In this document: positions 1-7,219 of the stretch, one piece after another
Layout of the letters: every line of letters begins with the position of its first letter
How positions within the stretch are numbered: position 1 is the stretch's first letter
From: Candidatus Neomarinimicrobiota bacterium
GTDB lineage: Bacteria > Fidelibacterota > Fidelibacteria > Fidelibacterales > Fidelibacteraceae
Direction: 5' to 3'
Length of the DNA: 64,000 nt
Assembly (NCBI GenBank): GCA_041154365.1
Contig: AP035449.1
Coordinates: 2,465,001-2,529,000 of the forward strand
Made by a program: the position numbers and the translations under genes
The notes under the pieces: model-generated
What the model was told of the DNA's origin: nothing
What the model saw: the letters and a program-made list of their open reading frames with translations, nothing else
The model's database searches: none

Positions 1-24
1 TCTTCCCATACTACTTCAAAATAG
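1..24 (+). CDS. 3' end of upstream thioredoxin-fold protein (partial)
   Basis: The first seven codons and the TAG stop read SSHTTSK, the same C-terminus as the complete thioredoxin-fold proteins ending at 2609 and 5202. It is followed by the same three-base gap before the M23 start. This shows that at least one more cassette lies upstream of the window. Confidence 0.9.
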   Translation, partial: SSHTTSK

Positions 25-27
25 CGT

Positions 28-612
28 ATGAGTATGAAGACCTCTTTTTTTGTTAAAATATGTAAACTGTGTATTTTTCTACTTATCGTTATTTTGTTAT
101 TGTTTAACATTAAGATATTATCAAGTTATAGATTTGGATTGAAACTAAATATTTGGAAGTATTATAGCTATACGGCATCAAAACCAACACAAATCCATTT
201 ACCAATCAAAGATTATAATTATAATCATATCACGGATACCTATGGAGCACTACGGCCAAATGGCAGAAAGCATGATGGACAGGATTTGTTTTGTGATATC
301 GGAACACCAATACAGGCTGTTGTCAGTGGTAATATTGTATATAAAGGAGATGATAAACTTGGCGGTAAAGTTATTTATTTACTGGGTATCGACAACAGAC
401 TTTATTATTACGCACATTTATCTGCATTTTCAAAAATTGAAACCGGACAATTCGTACGCCAGTGCGATATAATTGGTTATTCGGGAAACAGCGGTAATGC
501 CATAACAACACCACCCCATCTGCATTTTGAAATCATGGAAATAAAGTGGCTTTTTCCGTTGATTTATAAAAGTATAAATCCCTTAAATGAATTTGAAAAA
601 GAGAGGTTATGA
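28..612 (+). CDS. Membrane-anchored M23 (LytM-type) metallopeptidase, cassette 1
   Basis: 194 aa. A hydrophobic N-terminal segment (about residues 6-28) should anchor or export it, leaving the peptidase domain in the periplasm. The M23 zinc site is complete: a His/Asp pair in HDGQD, YAHLS, and the HLHFE motif near residue 165. M23 enzymes usually cut peptidoglycan cross-bridges or glycine-rich peptides, so it could act as a wall hydrolase or process the cassette peptide; that role is inferred. It follows the upstream thioredoxin-fold gene by three bases, so the two are probably cotranscribed. It differs from the copies at 2613 and 5206 at only a few positions (for example ASKPT instead of GSKPT). 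Confidence 0.88.
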   Translation: MSMKTSFFVKICKLCIFLLIVILLLFNIKILSSYRFGLKLNIWKYYSYTASKPTQIHLPIKDYNYNHITDTYGALRPNGRKHDGQDLFCDIGTPIQAVVSGNIVYKGDDKLGGKVIYLLGIDNRLYYYAHLSAFSKIETGQFVRQCDIIGYSGNSGNAITTPPHLHFEIMEIKWLFPLIYKSINPLNEFEKERL

Positions 613-622
613 CCCTCACAGG

Positions 623-639
623 CGGGTGTCGCGAACCCG
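623..639 (+). promoter_or_regulatory. Small conserved hairpin upstream of peptide 1
   Basis: CGGGT pairs with ACCCG around a 7-nt loop, between the M23 stop and the strong ribosome site of the peptide gene. The same hairpin lies upstream of all three peptide genes. It could be an RNA processing or stabilising element; function is not shown. Confidence 0.4.
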
Positions 640-682
640 GTGAAGTAAATGAAGGTACAACACAAAAAAGAAAGGAGAAGCC

Positions 683-928
683 ATGAAAACCAAATGGTGG
701 AAAAAAGCCTGTATTGGTCTCTTTGTGGTGGCAATGTTGATGAACCTCACGGTCTATTTTGATTCAGCCGGAGAACGTTCATCGGATCTGAATCTCGGAA
801 ATCTGAATGTGAATCTCTTTCAGAAAGCCTATGGGTATACCATAGAAGTTCCTGGTATATGTGTCTATAATCCAGAGTTTATTTGCACATTTCCAGAAAT
901 TACAATTGTAAAGCACAAAAACACCTAA
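683..928 (+). CDS. NVEALA-like secreted peptide precursor, variable core 1
   Basis: 81 aa. A basic start (MKTKWWKK) and a hydrophobic stretch at about 9-26 form a secretion leader. A DLNLGNLNVNLFQKAYG segment follows and resembles the NVEALA region of short Bacteroidota leader peptides. Residues 1-60 are almost the same in all three copies; after Cys60 the sequence changes completely. Cys60 and Cys68 form a CX7C pair with Pro64 between them, and this spacing is kept in every copy. The start has a strong AAAGGAGA ribosome site five bases upstream, stronger than those of its neighbours, so high expression is likely. The next gene is a propeller lipoprotein, a partnership known for NVEALA proteins. 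The biological role is unknown; a secreted disulfide peptide is the inference. Confidence 0.75.
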   Translation: MKTKWWKKACIGLFVVAMLMNLTVYFDSAGERSSDLNLGNLNVNLFQKAYGYTIEVPGICVYNPEFICTFPEITIVKHKNT

Positions 929-937
929 AGAGGACCA

Positions 938-964
938 GGGGTGGCCAATTATATTGGCCGCCCC
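938..964 (+). promoter_or_regulatory. GC-rich hairpin between peptide 1 and propeller 1
   Basis: An 11-bp stem (GGGGTGGCCAA with TTGGCCGCCCC) with a short AT loop, followed by CTTTATT. It lies ten bases after the peptide stop and just upstream of the propeller ribosome site. The stem is retained with compensatory changes in the other cassettes. It may act as an attenuator or RNA stability element that raises peptide over propeller expression. Confidence 0.65.
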
Positions 965-984
965 TTTATTCGGAGAAAAAAAAC

Positions 985-2043
985 ATGCGATATATACCTC
1001 TTTTCATTATTTTTTTTCTGTTTATGTCCTGTTCCAAAGATAAACGGGATGCACAGTATTTTGAAAACTATCATACATTTTCATCATTTCCCAATGAGAG
1101 ATTGGATAAGATTAAGTCACTGGATTCTAATACGTTTGAATTACCGCCCACCAGATTGTTTATTCTTAGAGACACTTATATTTTTTTAGAAAATTCAGAT
1201 AATGATGAAGTCGTGCTTTGGATCTATGATTTACAAAAAAGAACCGTAATTCAAAGATTGGGCAGGAAAGGCAAGGGACCGGGAGAATTTCTTGGGATTA
1301 CCGGATATATAAAACTGGACAGTAATACTTTAGGAATATATGATGTGACCTTATGCCGAATAACGTATTACTCAATTGACAAATTGCTATCAGGATTTTC
1401 AAAGCCGGATTCCATGAAAAAAGTATCCACGGATTTTGGGATTCCTTACTTTATTCAGAAAATTGATTCCAACCGCTATGTGGCCAGTGGGATGTTTCAT
1501 CCTAACCGGTATGCTATTCTGGACCGGAACCTGAACATCATCAGCACTCATCTGCCTGTTCCACAAAAACTTCTGGACCTGGCAAATAATAAATACACAT
1601 ACAGTTTTTACCATTCTGGAATTCTATATAATGACAGTTTGAAACGTTTGGCTGTCGGCATGAAAACGTATGATATGCTGCAAATCCTGAATACGGATAT
1701 TGAAGTCATAAAATCAGTCCACGGACCGGATCACAACTTTCCGGACTGGACGGGAAAGCAAAAATTATCACCTGAAGGTTATTCACCTTTAACCGGAAGT
1801 ACACATAAGATTTACGGCGTTTACTCCGGGGAAACGCCTTCTACAATCAATGACTGGATCAAATCTTTCGGGAAAAACATTCATATCTTTGATTGGGAAG
1901 GGCAACCCCTGAAACGAATCCGAACCGATTACAGGATCGGTAATATTGTCATATCCGAATCACAAAAAAGGCTCTATCTTGTGTATTACGATGAGGAGTA
2001 TTTCCGATTTGGGTATATTGAATTACAGGAGGATGAGATATGA
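985..2043 (+). CDS. Six-bladed beta-propeller lipoprotein, cassette 1
   Basis: 352 aa from the ATG at 985, chosen because it follows a CGGAG ribosome site and gives a clean lipoprotein signal (hydrophobic run ending MSC at Cys16). An in-frame start at 883 would overlap the peptide gene. The rest matches the TolB-like or BF3164-type six-bladed propeller lipoproteins of Bacteroidota, with repeated IYD/IFD strands and a KGKGPGEF motif near residue 97. Residues 1-30 and 112-352 are nearly identical to copy 2, while about 31-111 differ strongly. It ends in a TGATG overlap with the thioredoxin-fold gene. A role as receptor, chaperone or immunity partner of the adjacent peptide is inferred. Confidence 0.8.
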   Translation: MRYIPLFIIFFLFMSCSKDKRDAQYFENYHTFSSFPNERLDKIKSLDSNTFELPPTRLFILRDTYIFLENSDNDEVVLWIYDLQKRTVIQRLGRKGKGPGEFLGITGYIKLDSNTLGIYDVTLCRITYYSIDKLLSGFSKPDSMKKVSTDFGIPYFIQKIDSNRYVASGMFHPNRYAILDRNLNIISTHLPVPQKLLDLANNKYTYSFYHSGILYNDSLKRLAVGMKTYDMLQILNTDIEVIKSVHGPDHNFPDWTGKQKLSPEGYSPLTGSTHKIYGVYSGETPSTINDWIKSFGKNIHIFDWEGQPLKRIRTDYRIGNIVISESQKRLYLVYYDEEYFRFGYIELQEDEI

Positions 2044-2609
2044 TGCCTGTTTCTAAATTCTTCCGGACAACGTGGAGATACCTGATGGTTGCTTTGATCC
2101 TTACCGTAGGAATAATCTGTGCTTTCAATTTTGTGAATAAACGGAATAGTACTCCAAATCTCTATCAAAGAAAAATATTATCGGACAAAGAACATATAAC
2201 AGGAGAATCAATTTATTTTATTAACTCTGTTTTTCCCTCGATGGATCACACGATAAAGGCACGAAACCTGCTTTTAGTTACAAATATTTACAGTTGCCAC
2301 GGATGCAATGTAGAAGGTGAGCATCTCATTCAAGGAATAAAGGATATACCGGTATATATTTTTGCCCTTGATGACAGAGATGAAAAATTAAAGATAAGGA
2401 CTGAACATTTGGTTACGTCAGACAGTGTTTTTCAATATGTCCGAAAATTAAATAATATCGATACACCGGTGATTCTTGCTTTTACTGATAGTTTTATAGT
2501 TACTAATGCTTTTTTTCCGGGTACCGAAAGCCAGAAAGAATTTGATATGTTTTTATCATCAGTCAGATATGAGAATAATGTCATTTCTTCCCATACTACT
2601 TCAAAATAG
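2043..2609 (+). CDS. Membrane-anchored thioredoxin-fold protein with CHGC motif, cassette 1
   Basis: About 188 aa. The start is taken at the ATG overlapping the propeller stop; an ATG at 2040 is also possible. There is one N-terminal membrane segment (about residues 12-32). The soluble domain has a CXXC pair in SCHGCN and a TPV turn typical of the thioredoxin cis-proline loop. This resembles TlpA-like periplasmic thiol oxidoreductases, although identity to characterised members is not obvious. Because the neighbouring peptide carries an invariant cysteine pair, it may form, isomerise or reduce that disulfide; this is inference. From about codon 37 onward the gene is essentially identical to the copy at 4636. 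Confidence 0.7.
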   Translation: MPVSKFFRTTWRYLMVALILTVGIICAFNFVNKRNSTPNLYQRKILSDKEHITGESIYFINSVFPSMDHTIKARNLLLVTNIYSCHGCNVEGEHLIQGIKDIPVYIFALDDRDEKLKIRTEHLVTSDSVFQYVRKLNNIDTPVILAFTDSFIVTNAFFPGTESQKEFDMFLSSVRYENNVISSHTTSK

Positions 2610-2612
2610 CGT

Positions 2613-3197
2613 ATGAGTATGAAGACCTCTTTTTTTGTTAAAATATGTAAACTGTGTATTTTTCTACTTATCGTTATTTTGTTATTGTTTAACATTAAGA
2701 TATTATCAAGTTATAGATTTGGATTGAAACTAAATATTTGGAAGTATTATAGCTATACGGGGTCAAAACCAACACAAATCCATTTACCAATCAAAGATTA
2801 TAATTATAATCATATCACGGATACCTATGGAGCACTACGCCCAAATGGCAGAAAGCATGATGGACAGGATTTGTTTTGTGATATCGGAACACCAATACAG
2901 GCTGTTGTCAGTGGTAATATTGTATATAAAGGAGATGATAAACTTGGCGGCAAAGTTATTTATTTATTGGGTATCGACAACAGACTTTATTATTACGCAC
3001 ATTTATCTGCATTTTCAAAAATAGAAACCGGGCAATTCGTACGCCAGTGTGATATAATTGGTTATTCGGGAAACAGTGGCAATGCCATAACAACACCACC
3101 CCATCTGCATTTTGAAATCATGGAAATAAAGTGGCTTTTTCCGTTGATTTATAAAAGTATAAATCCCTTAAATGAATTTGAAAAAGAGAGGTCATGA
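2613..3197 (+). CDS. Membrane-anchored M23 metallopeptidase, cassette 2
   Basis: 194 aa, nearly identical to the copy at 28, with the same N-terminal anchor and complete HDGQD and HLHFE zinc motifs. It starts three bases after the thioredoxin-fold stop. The intact catalytic residues in all three copies suggest selection for activity rather than passive duplication. It is a periplasmic endopeptidase of wall or peptide substrate; the real substrate cannot be read from sequence. Confidence 0.88.
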   Translation: MSMKTSFFVKICKLCIFLLIVILLLFNIKILSSYRFGLKLNIWKYYSYTGSKPTQIHLPIKDYNYNHITDTYGALRPNGRKHDGQDLFCDIGTPIQAVVSGNIVYKGDDKLGGKVIYLLGIDNRLYYYAHLSAFSKIETGQFVRQCDIIGYSGNSGNAITTPPHLHFEIMEIKWLFPLIYKSINPLNEFEKERS

Positions 3198-3207
3198 CCC
3201 TCACATG

Positions 3208-3224
3208 CGGGTGTCGCGAACCCG
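3208..3224 (+). promoter_or_regulatory. Small conserved hairpin upstream of peptide 2
   Basis: The CGGGT/ACCCG stem and 7-nt loop seen at 623-639 are repeated here, with sequence changes only outside the stem. Confidence 0.4.
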
Positions 3225-3267
3225 GTGGAGTAAATGAAGGTAAAACACAAAAAAGAAAGGAGAAGCC

Positions 3268-3528
3268 ATGAAAACCAAATGGTGGAAAAAAGCCTGTATG
3301 GGTCTCTTTGTGGTGGCGATGTTGATGAACCTCACGGTTTATTTTGATTCAGCCGGAGAACGTTCATCAGATCTGAATCTCGGAAATCTGAATGTGAATC
3401 TCTTTCAGAAAGCCTATGGGTATACCATAGAAGTCCCAGGAATCTGCCTCGAGTCTCCATATGATGAATGCGAGTTCTATTTAGAGAACGGTATCCTAAT
3501 TATAGACGACTACAAAAGGGTACTTTAG
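3268..3528 (+). CDS. NVEALA-like secreted peptide precursor, variable core 2
   Basis: 86 aa. Residues 1-60 match copy 1 apart from Ile11 to Met. The core after PGIC is unrelated to copy 1: LESPYDEC and then an acidic and hydrophobic tail ending KRVL. Cys60, Pro64 and Cys68 are kept. The tail is five residues longer than in copy 1. The same strong ribosome site precedes the start. Sudden divergence at a fixed residue after a constant leader is the pattern expected of a leader plus mature core. Confidence 0.75.
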   Translation: MKTKWWKKACMGLFVVAMLMNLTVYFDSAGERSSDLNLGNLNVNLFQKAYGYTIEVPGICLESPYDECEFYLENGILIIDDYKRVL

Positions 3529-3544
3529 ATCTTAAATACTTGGT

Positions 3545-3570
3545 GGGGCGGCCAGTTTATTAGCCGCCCC
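3545..3570 (+). promoter_or_regulatory. GC-rich hairpin between peptide 2 and propeller 2
   Basis: GGGGCGGC pairs perfectly with GCCGCCCC around a 10-nt loop, followed by TTTATTCGG. The T-G wobble of copy 1 is a C-G pair here. Position relative to the propeller start is conserved. Confidence 0.65.
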
Positions 3571-3589
3571 TTTATTCGGAGAAAATACA

Positions 3590-4636
3590 ATGCGATATAT
3601 ACGTATTATCATCATCATTTCCCTGTTGATGTCCTGTTCCAAAGATAAACGAAATGCACAGTATTTTGAAAACTATCATCAGTTTTCATCATTTTCAGAG
3701 GAACGATACGCTGAGATTCAGCCATTGCTACATCAGAAATCTAATCTACCTCCTTTATATCTTACATTAATTAAAAATAATTATTTAATATTTAAAAACT
3801 CTTTAAATGATAAAGAAACGATGATTTGGATTTATGATATTAATAATGATACAATCATAAATAAATTTGGCATGAAAGGTAAGGGTCCGGGAGAATTTCT
3901 TGGAATTAAATTTTTAAATATTGATAGCAATACTTTAGGAATATATGATGTGACCTTATGTCGGATAACTTATTACACGATTGATAAATTGCTATCAGGA
4001 TTTTCAAAGCCGGATTCCATGAAAAAAGTATCCACGGATTTTGGGATTCCTTACTTTATCCAAAAAATTGATTCCAACCGCTATGTGGCCAGCGGAAGGT
4101 TTCATCCATACCGGTATGCCATTCTGGACCGAAACCTGAACATCATCAGCACTCATCTGCCTATTTCACAAAAATTGCCGGACTTTGCAAATAATAAATT
4201 CTACCATGCCGGCATTCTATATAATGACAGTTTGAAACGATTGGCTGTCGGGATGAAAACGTATGATATGCTGCAAATCCTGAATACGGATATTGAAGTC
4301 ATAAAATCAGTCCACGGACCGGATCACAACTTTCCGGACTGGACGGGAAAGCAAATATTATCACCTGAAGGTTATATACCTTTGACCGGAAGTACACATA
4401 AGATTTACGGCGTTTACTCCGGGGAAACGCCTTCAACAATCAATGACTGGATCAAATCTTTCGGGAAAAACATTCATATCTTTGATTGGGAAGGGCGTCC
4501 CCTGAAACGAATCCGAACCGATTACAGGATCGGTGATATTGTCCTATCCGAATCGCAAAAAAGACTCTATCTTGTGTATTACGATGAGGAGTATTTCCGG
4601 TTTGGGTATATTGAATTGCTGGAGGATGAGTTGTGA
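3590..4636 (+). CDS. Six-bladed beta-propeller lipoprotein, cassette 2
   Basis: 348 aa. The lipoprotein signal ends in LMSC at Cys16. The N-terminal mature region (about residues 31-110) differs strongly from copy 1 (for example LLHQKSNLPPLYLTLIK), while the remainder is almost identical, except for a short variable stretch with a small deletion after SQKLPDFANN. The KGKGPGEF motif is kept. It overlaps the following thioredoxin-fold gene by TGATG, implying translational coupling. Probably outer-membrane or periplasmic; the variable blades sit beside the gene of the variable peptide. Confidence 0.8.
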   Translation: MRYIRIIIIISLLMSCSKDKRNAQYFENYHQFSSFSEERYAEIQPLLHQKSNLPPLYLTLIKNNYLIFKNSLNDKETMIWIYDINNDTIINKFGMKGKGPGEFLGIKFLNIDSNTLGIYDVTLCRITYYTIDKLLSGFSKPDSMKKVSTDFGIPYFIQKIDSNRYVASGRFHPYRYAILDRNLNIISTHLPISQKLPDFANNKFYHAGILYNDSLKRLAVGMKTYDMLQILNTDIEVIKSVHGPDHNFPDWTGKQILSPEGYIPLTGSTHKIYGVYSGETPSTINDWIKSFGKNIHIFDWEGRPLKRIRTDYRIGDIVLSESQKRLYLVYYDEEYFRFGYIELLEDEL

Positions 4637-5202
4637 TGCCTGTTTCTAAATTCTTCCGGACAACATGGAGATACCTGATGGTTGCTTTGATCCTTGCCGT
4701 AGGAATAATCTTTGCTTTCAATTTTGTGAATAAACCGAATAGTACTCCAAATCTCTATCAAAGAAAAATATTATCGGACAAAGAACATATAACAGGAGAA
4801 TCAATTTATTTTATTAACTCTGTTTTTCCCTCGATGGATCACACGATAAAGGCACGAAACCTGCTTTTAGTTACAAATATTTACAGTTGCCACGGATGCA
4901 ATGTAGAAGGTGAGCATCTCATTCAAGGAATAAAGGATATACCGGTATATATTTTTGCCCTTGATGACAGAGATGAAAAATTAAAGATAAGGACTGAACA
5001 TTTGGTTACGTCAGACAGTGTTTTTCAATATGTCCGAAAATTAAATAATATCGATACACCGGTGATTCTTGCTTTTACTGATAGTTTTATAGTTACTAAT
5101 GCTTTTTTTCCGGGTACCGAAAGCCAGAAAGAATTTGATATGTTTTTATCATCAGTCAGATATGAGAATAATGTCATTTCTTCCCATACTACTTCAAAAT
5201 AG
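4636..5202 (+). CDS. Membrane-anchored thioredoxin-fold protein with CHGC motif, cassette 2
   Basis: About 188 aa, starting at the ATG that overlaps the propeller stop; an in-frame GTG at 4633 is the alternative. It differs from copy 1 only in the first 40 residues (for example LAVGIIFAF against LTVGIICAF). The membrane anchor, CHGC pair and TPV turn are all kept. It is the last intact thioredoxin-fold gene in the array. Confidence 0.7.
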   Translation: MPVSKFFRTTWRYLMVALILAVGIIFAFNFVNKPNSTPNLYQRKILSDKEHITGESIYFINSVFPSMDHTIKARNLLLVTNIYSCHGCNVEGEHLIQGIKDIPVYIFALDDRDEKLKIRTEHLVTSDSVFQYVRKLNNIDTPVILAFTDSFIVTNAFFPGTESQKEFDMFLSSVRYENNVISSHTTSK

Positions 5203-5205
5203 CGT

Positions 5206-5790
5206 ATGAGTATGAAGACCTCTTTTTTTGTTAAAATATGTAAACTGTGTATTTTTCTACTTATCGTTATTTTGTTATTGTTTAACATTAAGATATTATC
5301 AAGTTATAGATTTGGATTGAAACTAAATATTTGGAAGTATTATAGCTATACGGGGTCAAAACCAACACAAATCCATTTACCAATCAAAGATTATAATTAT
5401 AATCATATCACGGATACCTATGGAGCACTACGCCCAAATGGCAGAAAGCATGATGGACAGGATTTGTTTTGTGATATCGGAACACCAATACAGGCTGTTG
5501 TCAGTGGTAATATTGTATATAAAGGAGATGATAAACTTGGCGGCAAAGTTATTTATTTACTGGGTATCGACAACAGACTTTATTATTACGCACATTTATC
5601 TGCATTTTCAAAAATAGAAACCGGGCAATTCGTACGCCAGTGTGATATAATTGGTTATTCGGGAAACAGTGGCAATGCCATAACAACACCACCCCATCTG
5701 CATTTTGAAATCATGGAAATAAAGTGGCTTTTTCCGTTGATTTATAAAAGTATAAATCCCTTAAATGAATTTGAAAAAGAGAGATCATGA
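5206..5790 (+). CDS. Membrane-anchored M23 metallopeptidase, cassette 3
   Basis: 194 aa, identical in protein sequence to the cassette 2 copy as far as can be read by eye. The zinc motifs HDGQD and HLHFE and the N-terminal anchor are complete. The near identity at DNA level with the copy at 2613 indicates recent duplication or continuing gene conversion. Confidence 0.88.
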   Translation: MSMKTSFFVKICKLCIFLLIVILLLFNIKILSSYRFGLKLNIWKYYSYTGSKPTQIHLPIKDYNYNHITDTYGALRPNGRKHDGQDLFCDIGTPIQAVVSGNIVYKGDDKLGGKVIYLLGIDNRLYYYAHLSAFSKIETGQFVRQCDIIGYSGNSGNAITTPPHLHFEIMEIKWLFPLIYKSINPLNEFEKERS

Positions 5791-5800
5791 CCCTCACAGG

Positions 5801-5817
5801 CGGGTGTCGCGAACCCG
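5801..5817 (+). promoter_or_regulatory. Small conserved hairpin upstream of peptide 3
   Basis: Third copy of the CGGGT/ACCCG hairpin, at the same distance from the peptide ribosome site. Confidence 0.4.
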
Positions 5818-5860
5818 GTGAAGTAAATGAAGGTACAACACAAAAAAGAAAGGAGAAGCC

Positions 5861-6103
5861 ATGAAAACCAAATGGTGGAAAAAAGCCTGTATGGGTCTCT
5901 TTGTGGTGGCGATGTTGATGAACCTCACGGTTTATTTTGATTCAGCCGGAGAACGTTCATCAGATCTGAATCTCGGAAATCTGAATGTGAATCTCTTTCA
6001 GAAAGCCTATGGGTATACCATAGAAGTTCCTGGGATATGTGTCTATAATCCTAATAGTAGATGCATTTTACCTGGGATCAGCCTTTGGGATCACAAAGAA
6101 TAG
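5861..6103 (+). CDS. NVEALA-like secreted peptide precursor, variable core 3
   Basis: 80 aa. The leader (1-60) equals copy 2. The core reads VYNPNSRC and then ILPGISLWDHKE, so it shares VYNP with copy 1 and then departs. Cys60, Pro64 and Cys68 are kept. The strong AAAGGAGA ribosome site is also kept. With three copies, the constant features are the leader, the CX7C spacing and the proline; everything else in the core is free to change. Confidence 0.75.
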   Translation: MKTKWWKKACMGLFVVAMLMNLTVYFDSAGERSSDLNLGNLNVNLFQKAYGYTIEVPGICVYNPNSRCILPGISLWDHKE

Positions 6104-6113
6104 TTAAATAAGA

Positions 6114-6147
6114 CAGGGGGTGGTCAAATACGATTGATCGCCCCCTG
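6114..6147 (+). promoter_or_regulatory. GC-rich hairpin between peptide 3 and propeller 3
   Basis: CAGGGGG...CCCCCTG brackets an inner stem GGTCAA/TTGATC. Compared with GGCCAA/TTGGCC in copy 1, one C-G pair has become T-A on both sides, which is a compensatory change. The stem is extended by two further pairs at its base. Confidence 0.65.
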
Positions 6148-6160
6148 TTATGGAGAATAT

Positions 6161-7219
6161 ATGCGGTATTTTCTTATTTGGTTATTTCTTCTTATGCTTA
6201 CATCCTGTTCCACTAAGACAAGTGATGAACAATTTTTCGAAAATTATCACTCTTTTACATCGTTTCCCGACGAAAGAGAGTGTGAGATTAAGTCGTTGGT
6301 GCTATATAAATTTGTGTTACCACCGCTAAGATTGTTTATTTTTCAAGATACTTATATTCTTTTTCAAAATTCAGTTGATAATGAAGCAATGCTTTGGATC
6401 TACGATATTACAAAAGGAGAATTTATCCAAAAATTTGGCAGAAAAGGGAAAGGACCAGGGGAATTTATTGTAATTGCAAGGATTATTCAAGTCAATGAAA
6501 ATACTATAGGAATATTTGACGGGACTTTATCAAGGTTTAGTTATTATAATGTTGATAATATTTTGTCCGGAGTTATAATGCCGGATTCTATAAAAAAAAT
6601 ACCTGTGGATTACGGCCTTCCTTTGGATATCCAAAAATTTGATTCCAACCGCTTTATCTCTTATGGGACATATTATCCCAATCGTTATGCTATATTTGAT
6701 AAAAACTTTGATATCATCAGTACACACGTATCTATTCCAAAAAAAATATTAGATGTTTCTAATTTTACTTTTATCCAAAGTTTTGATCATCCCAATATTA
6801 TATATAACGATAATATAAAAATGTTTGCTGTCGGCATGAAAACGTATGATATGCTGCAAATCCTGAATACGGATATTGAAGTCGTAAAATCAGTCCACGG
6901 GCCGGATCACAACTTTCCGGACTGGACGGGAAAGCAAAAATTATCACCTGAAGGTTATATGCCTTTAACCGGAAGTACACATAAGATTTACGGCGTTTAC
7001 TCCGGGGAAACGCCTTCAACAATCAATGACTGGATCAAATCTTTCGGGAAAAACATTCATATCTTTGATTGGGAAGGGCGTCCCTTGAAACGAATCCGAA
7101 CCGATTACAGGATCGGTGATATTGTCATATCCGAATCACAAAAAAGGCTCTATCTTGTGTATTACGATGAGGAGTATTTCCGGTTTGGGTATATTGAATT
7201 GCTGGAGGATGAGTTGTGA
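6161..7219 (+). CDS. Six-bladed beta-propeller lipoprotein, cassette 3
   Basis: 352 aa from the ATG at 6161, which gives a lipoprotein signal ending LTSC; an upstream in-frame ATG at 6134 lies inside the hairpin and is unlikely. Divergence from copies 1 and 2 runs through to about residue 214. From GMKTYDML (residue 215) to the end it is nearly identical to them. The conserved C-terminal 138 residues against a replaced N-terminal part suggest recombination with a breakpoint different from that between copies 1 and 2. It ends in the same TGATG overlap, but the gene beyond is broken. Confidence 0.8.
   Translation: MRYFLIWLFLLMLTSCSTKTSDEQFFENYHSFTSFPDERECEIKSLVLYKFVLPPLRLFIFQDTYILFQNSVDNEAMLWIYDITKGEFIQKFGRKGKGPGEFIVIARIIQVNENTIGIFDGTLSRFSYYNVDNILSGVIMPDSIKKIPVDYGLPLDIQKFDSNRFISYGTYYPNRYAIFDKNFDIISTHVSIPKKILDVSNFTFIQSFDHPNIIYNDNIKMFAVGMKTYDMLQILNTDIEVVKSVHGPDHNFPDWTGKQKLSPEGYMPLTGSTHKIYGVYSGETPSTINDWIKSFGKNIHIFDWEGRPLKRIRTDYRIGDIVISESQKRLYLVYYDEEYFRFGYIELLEDEL

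Noticed and set aside
623-639. tRNA-like element before the peptides
   Set aside because: Only one small stem is formed. No cloverleaf can be drawn around it.
842-7000. Diversity-generating retroelement as cause of the variation
   Set aside because: No reverse transcriptase, template repeat or adenine-only substitution pattern is present in the window.
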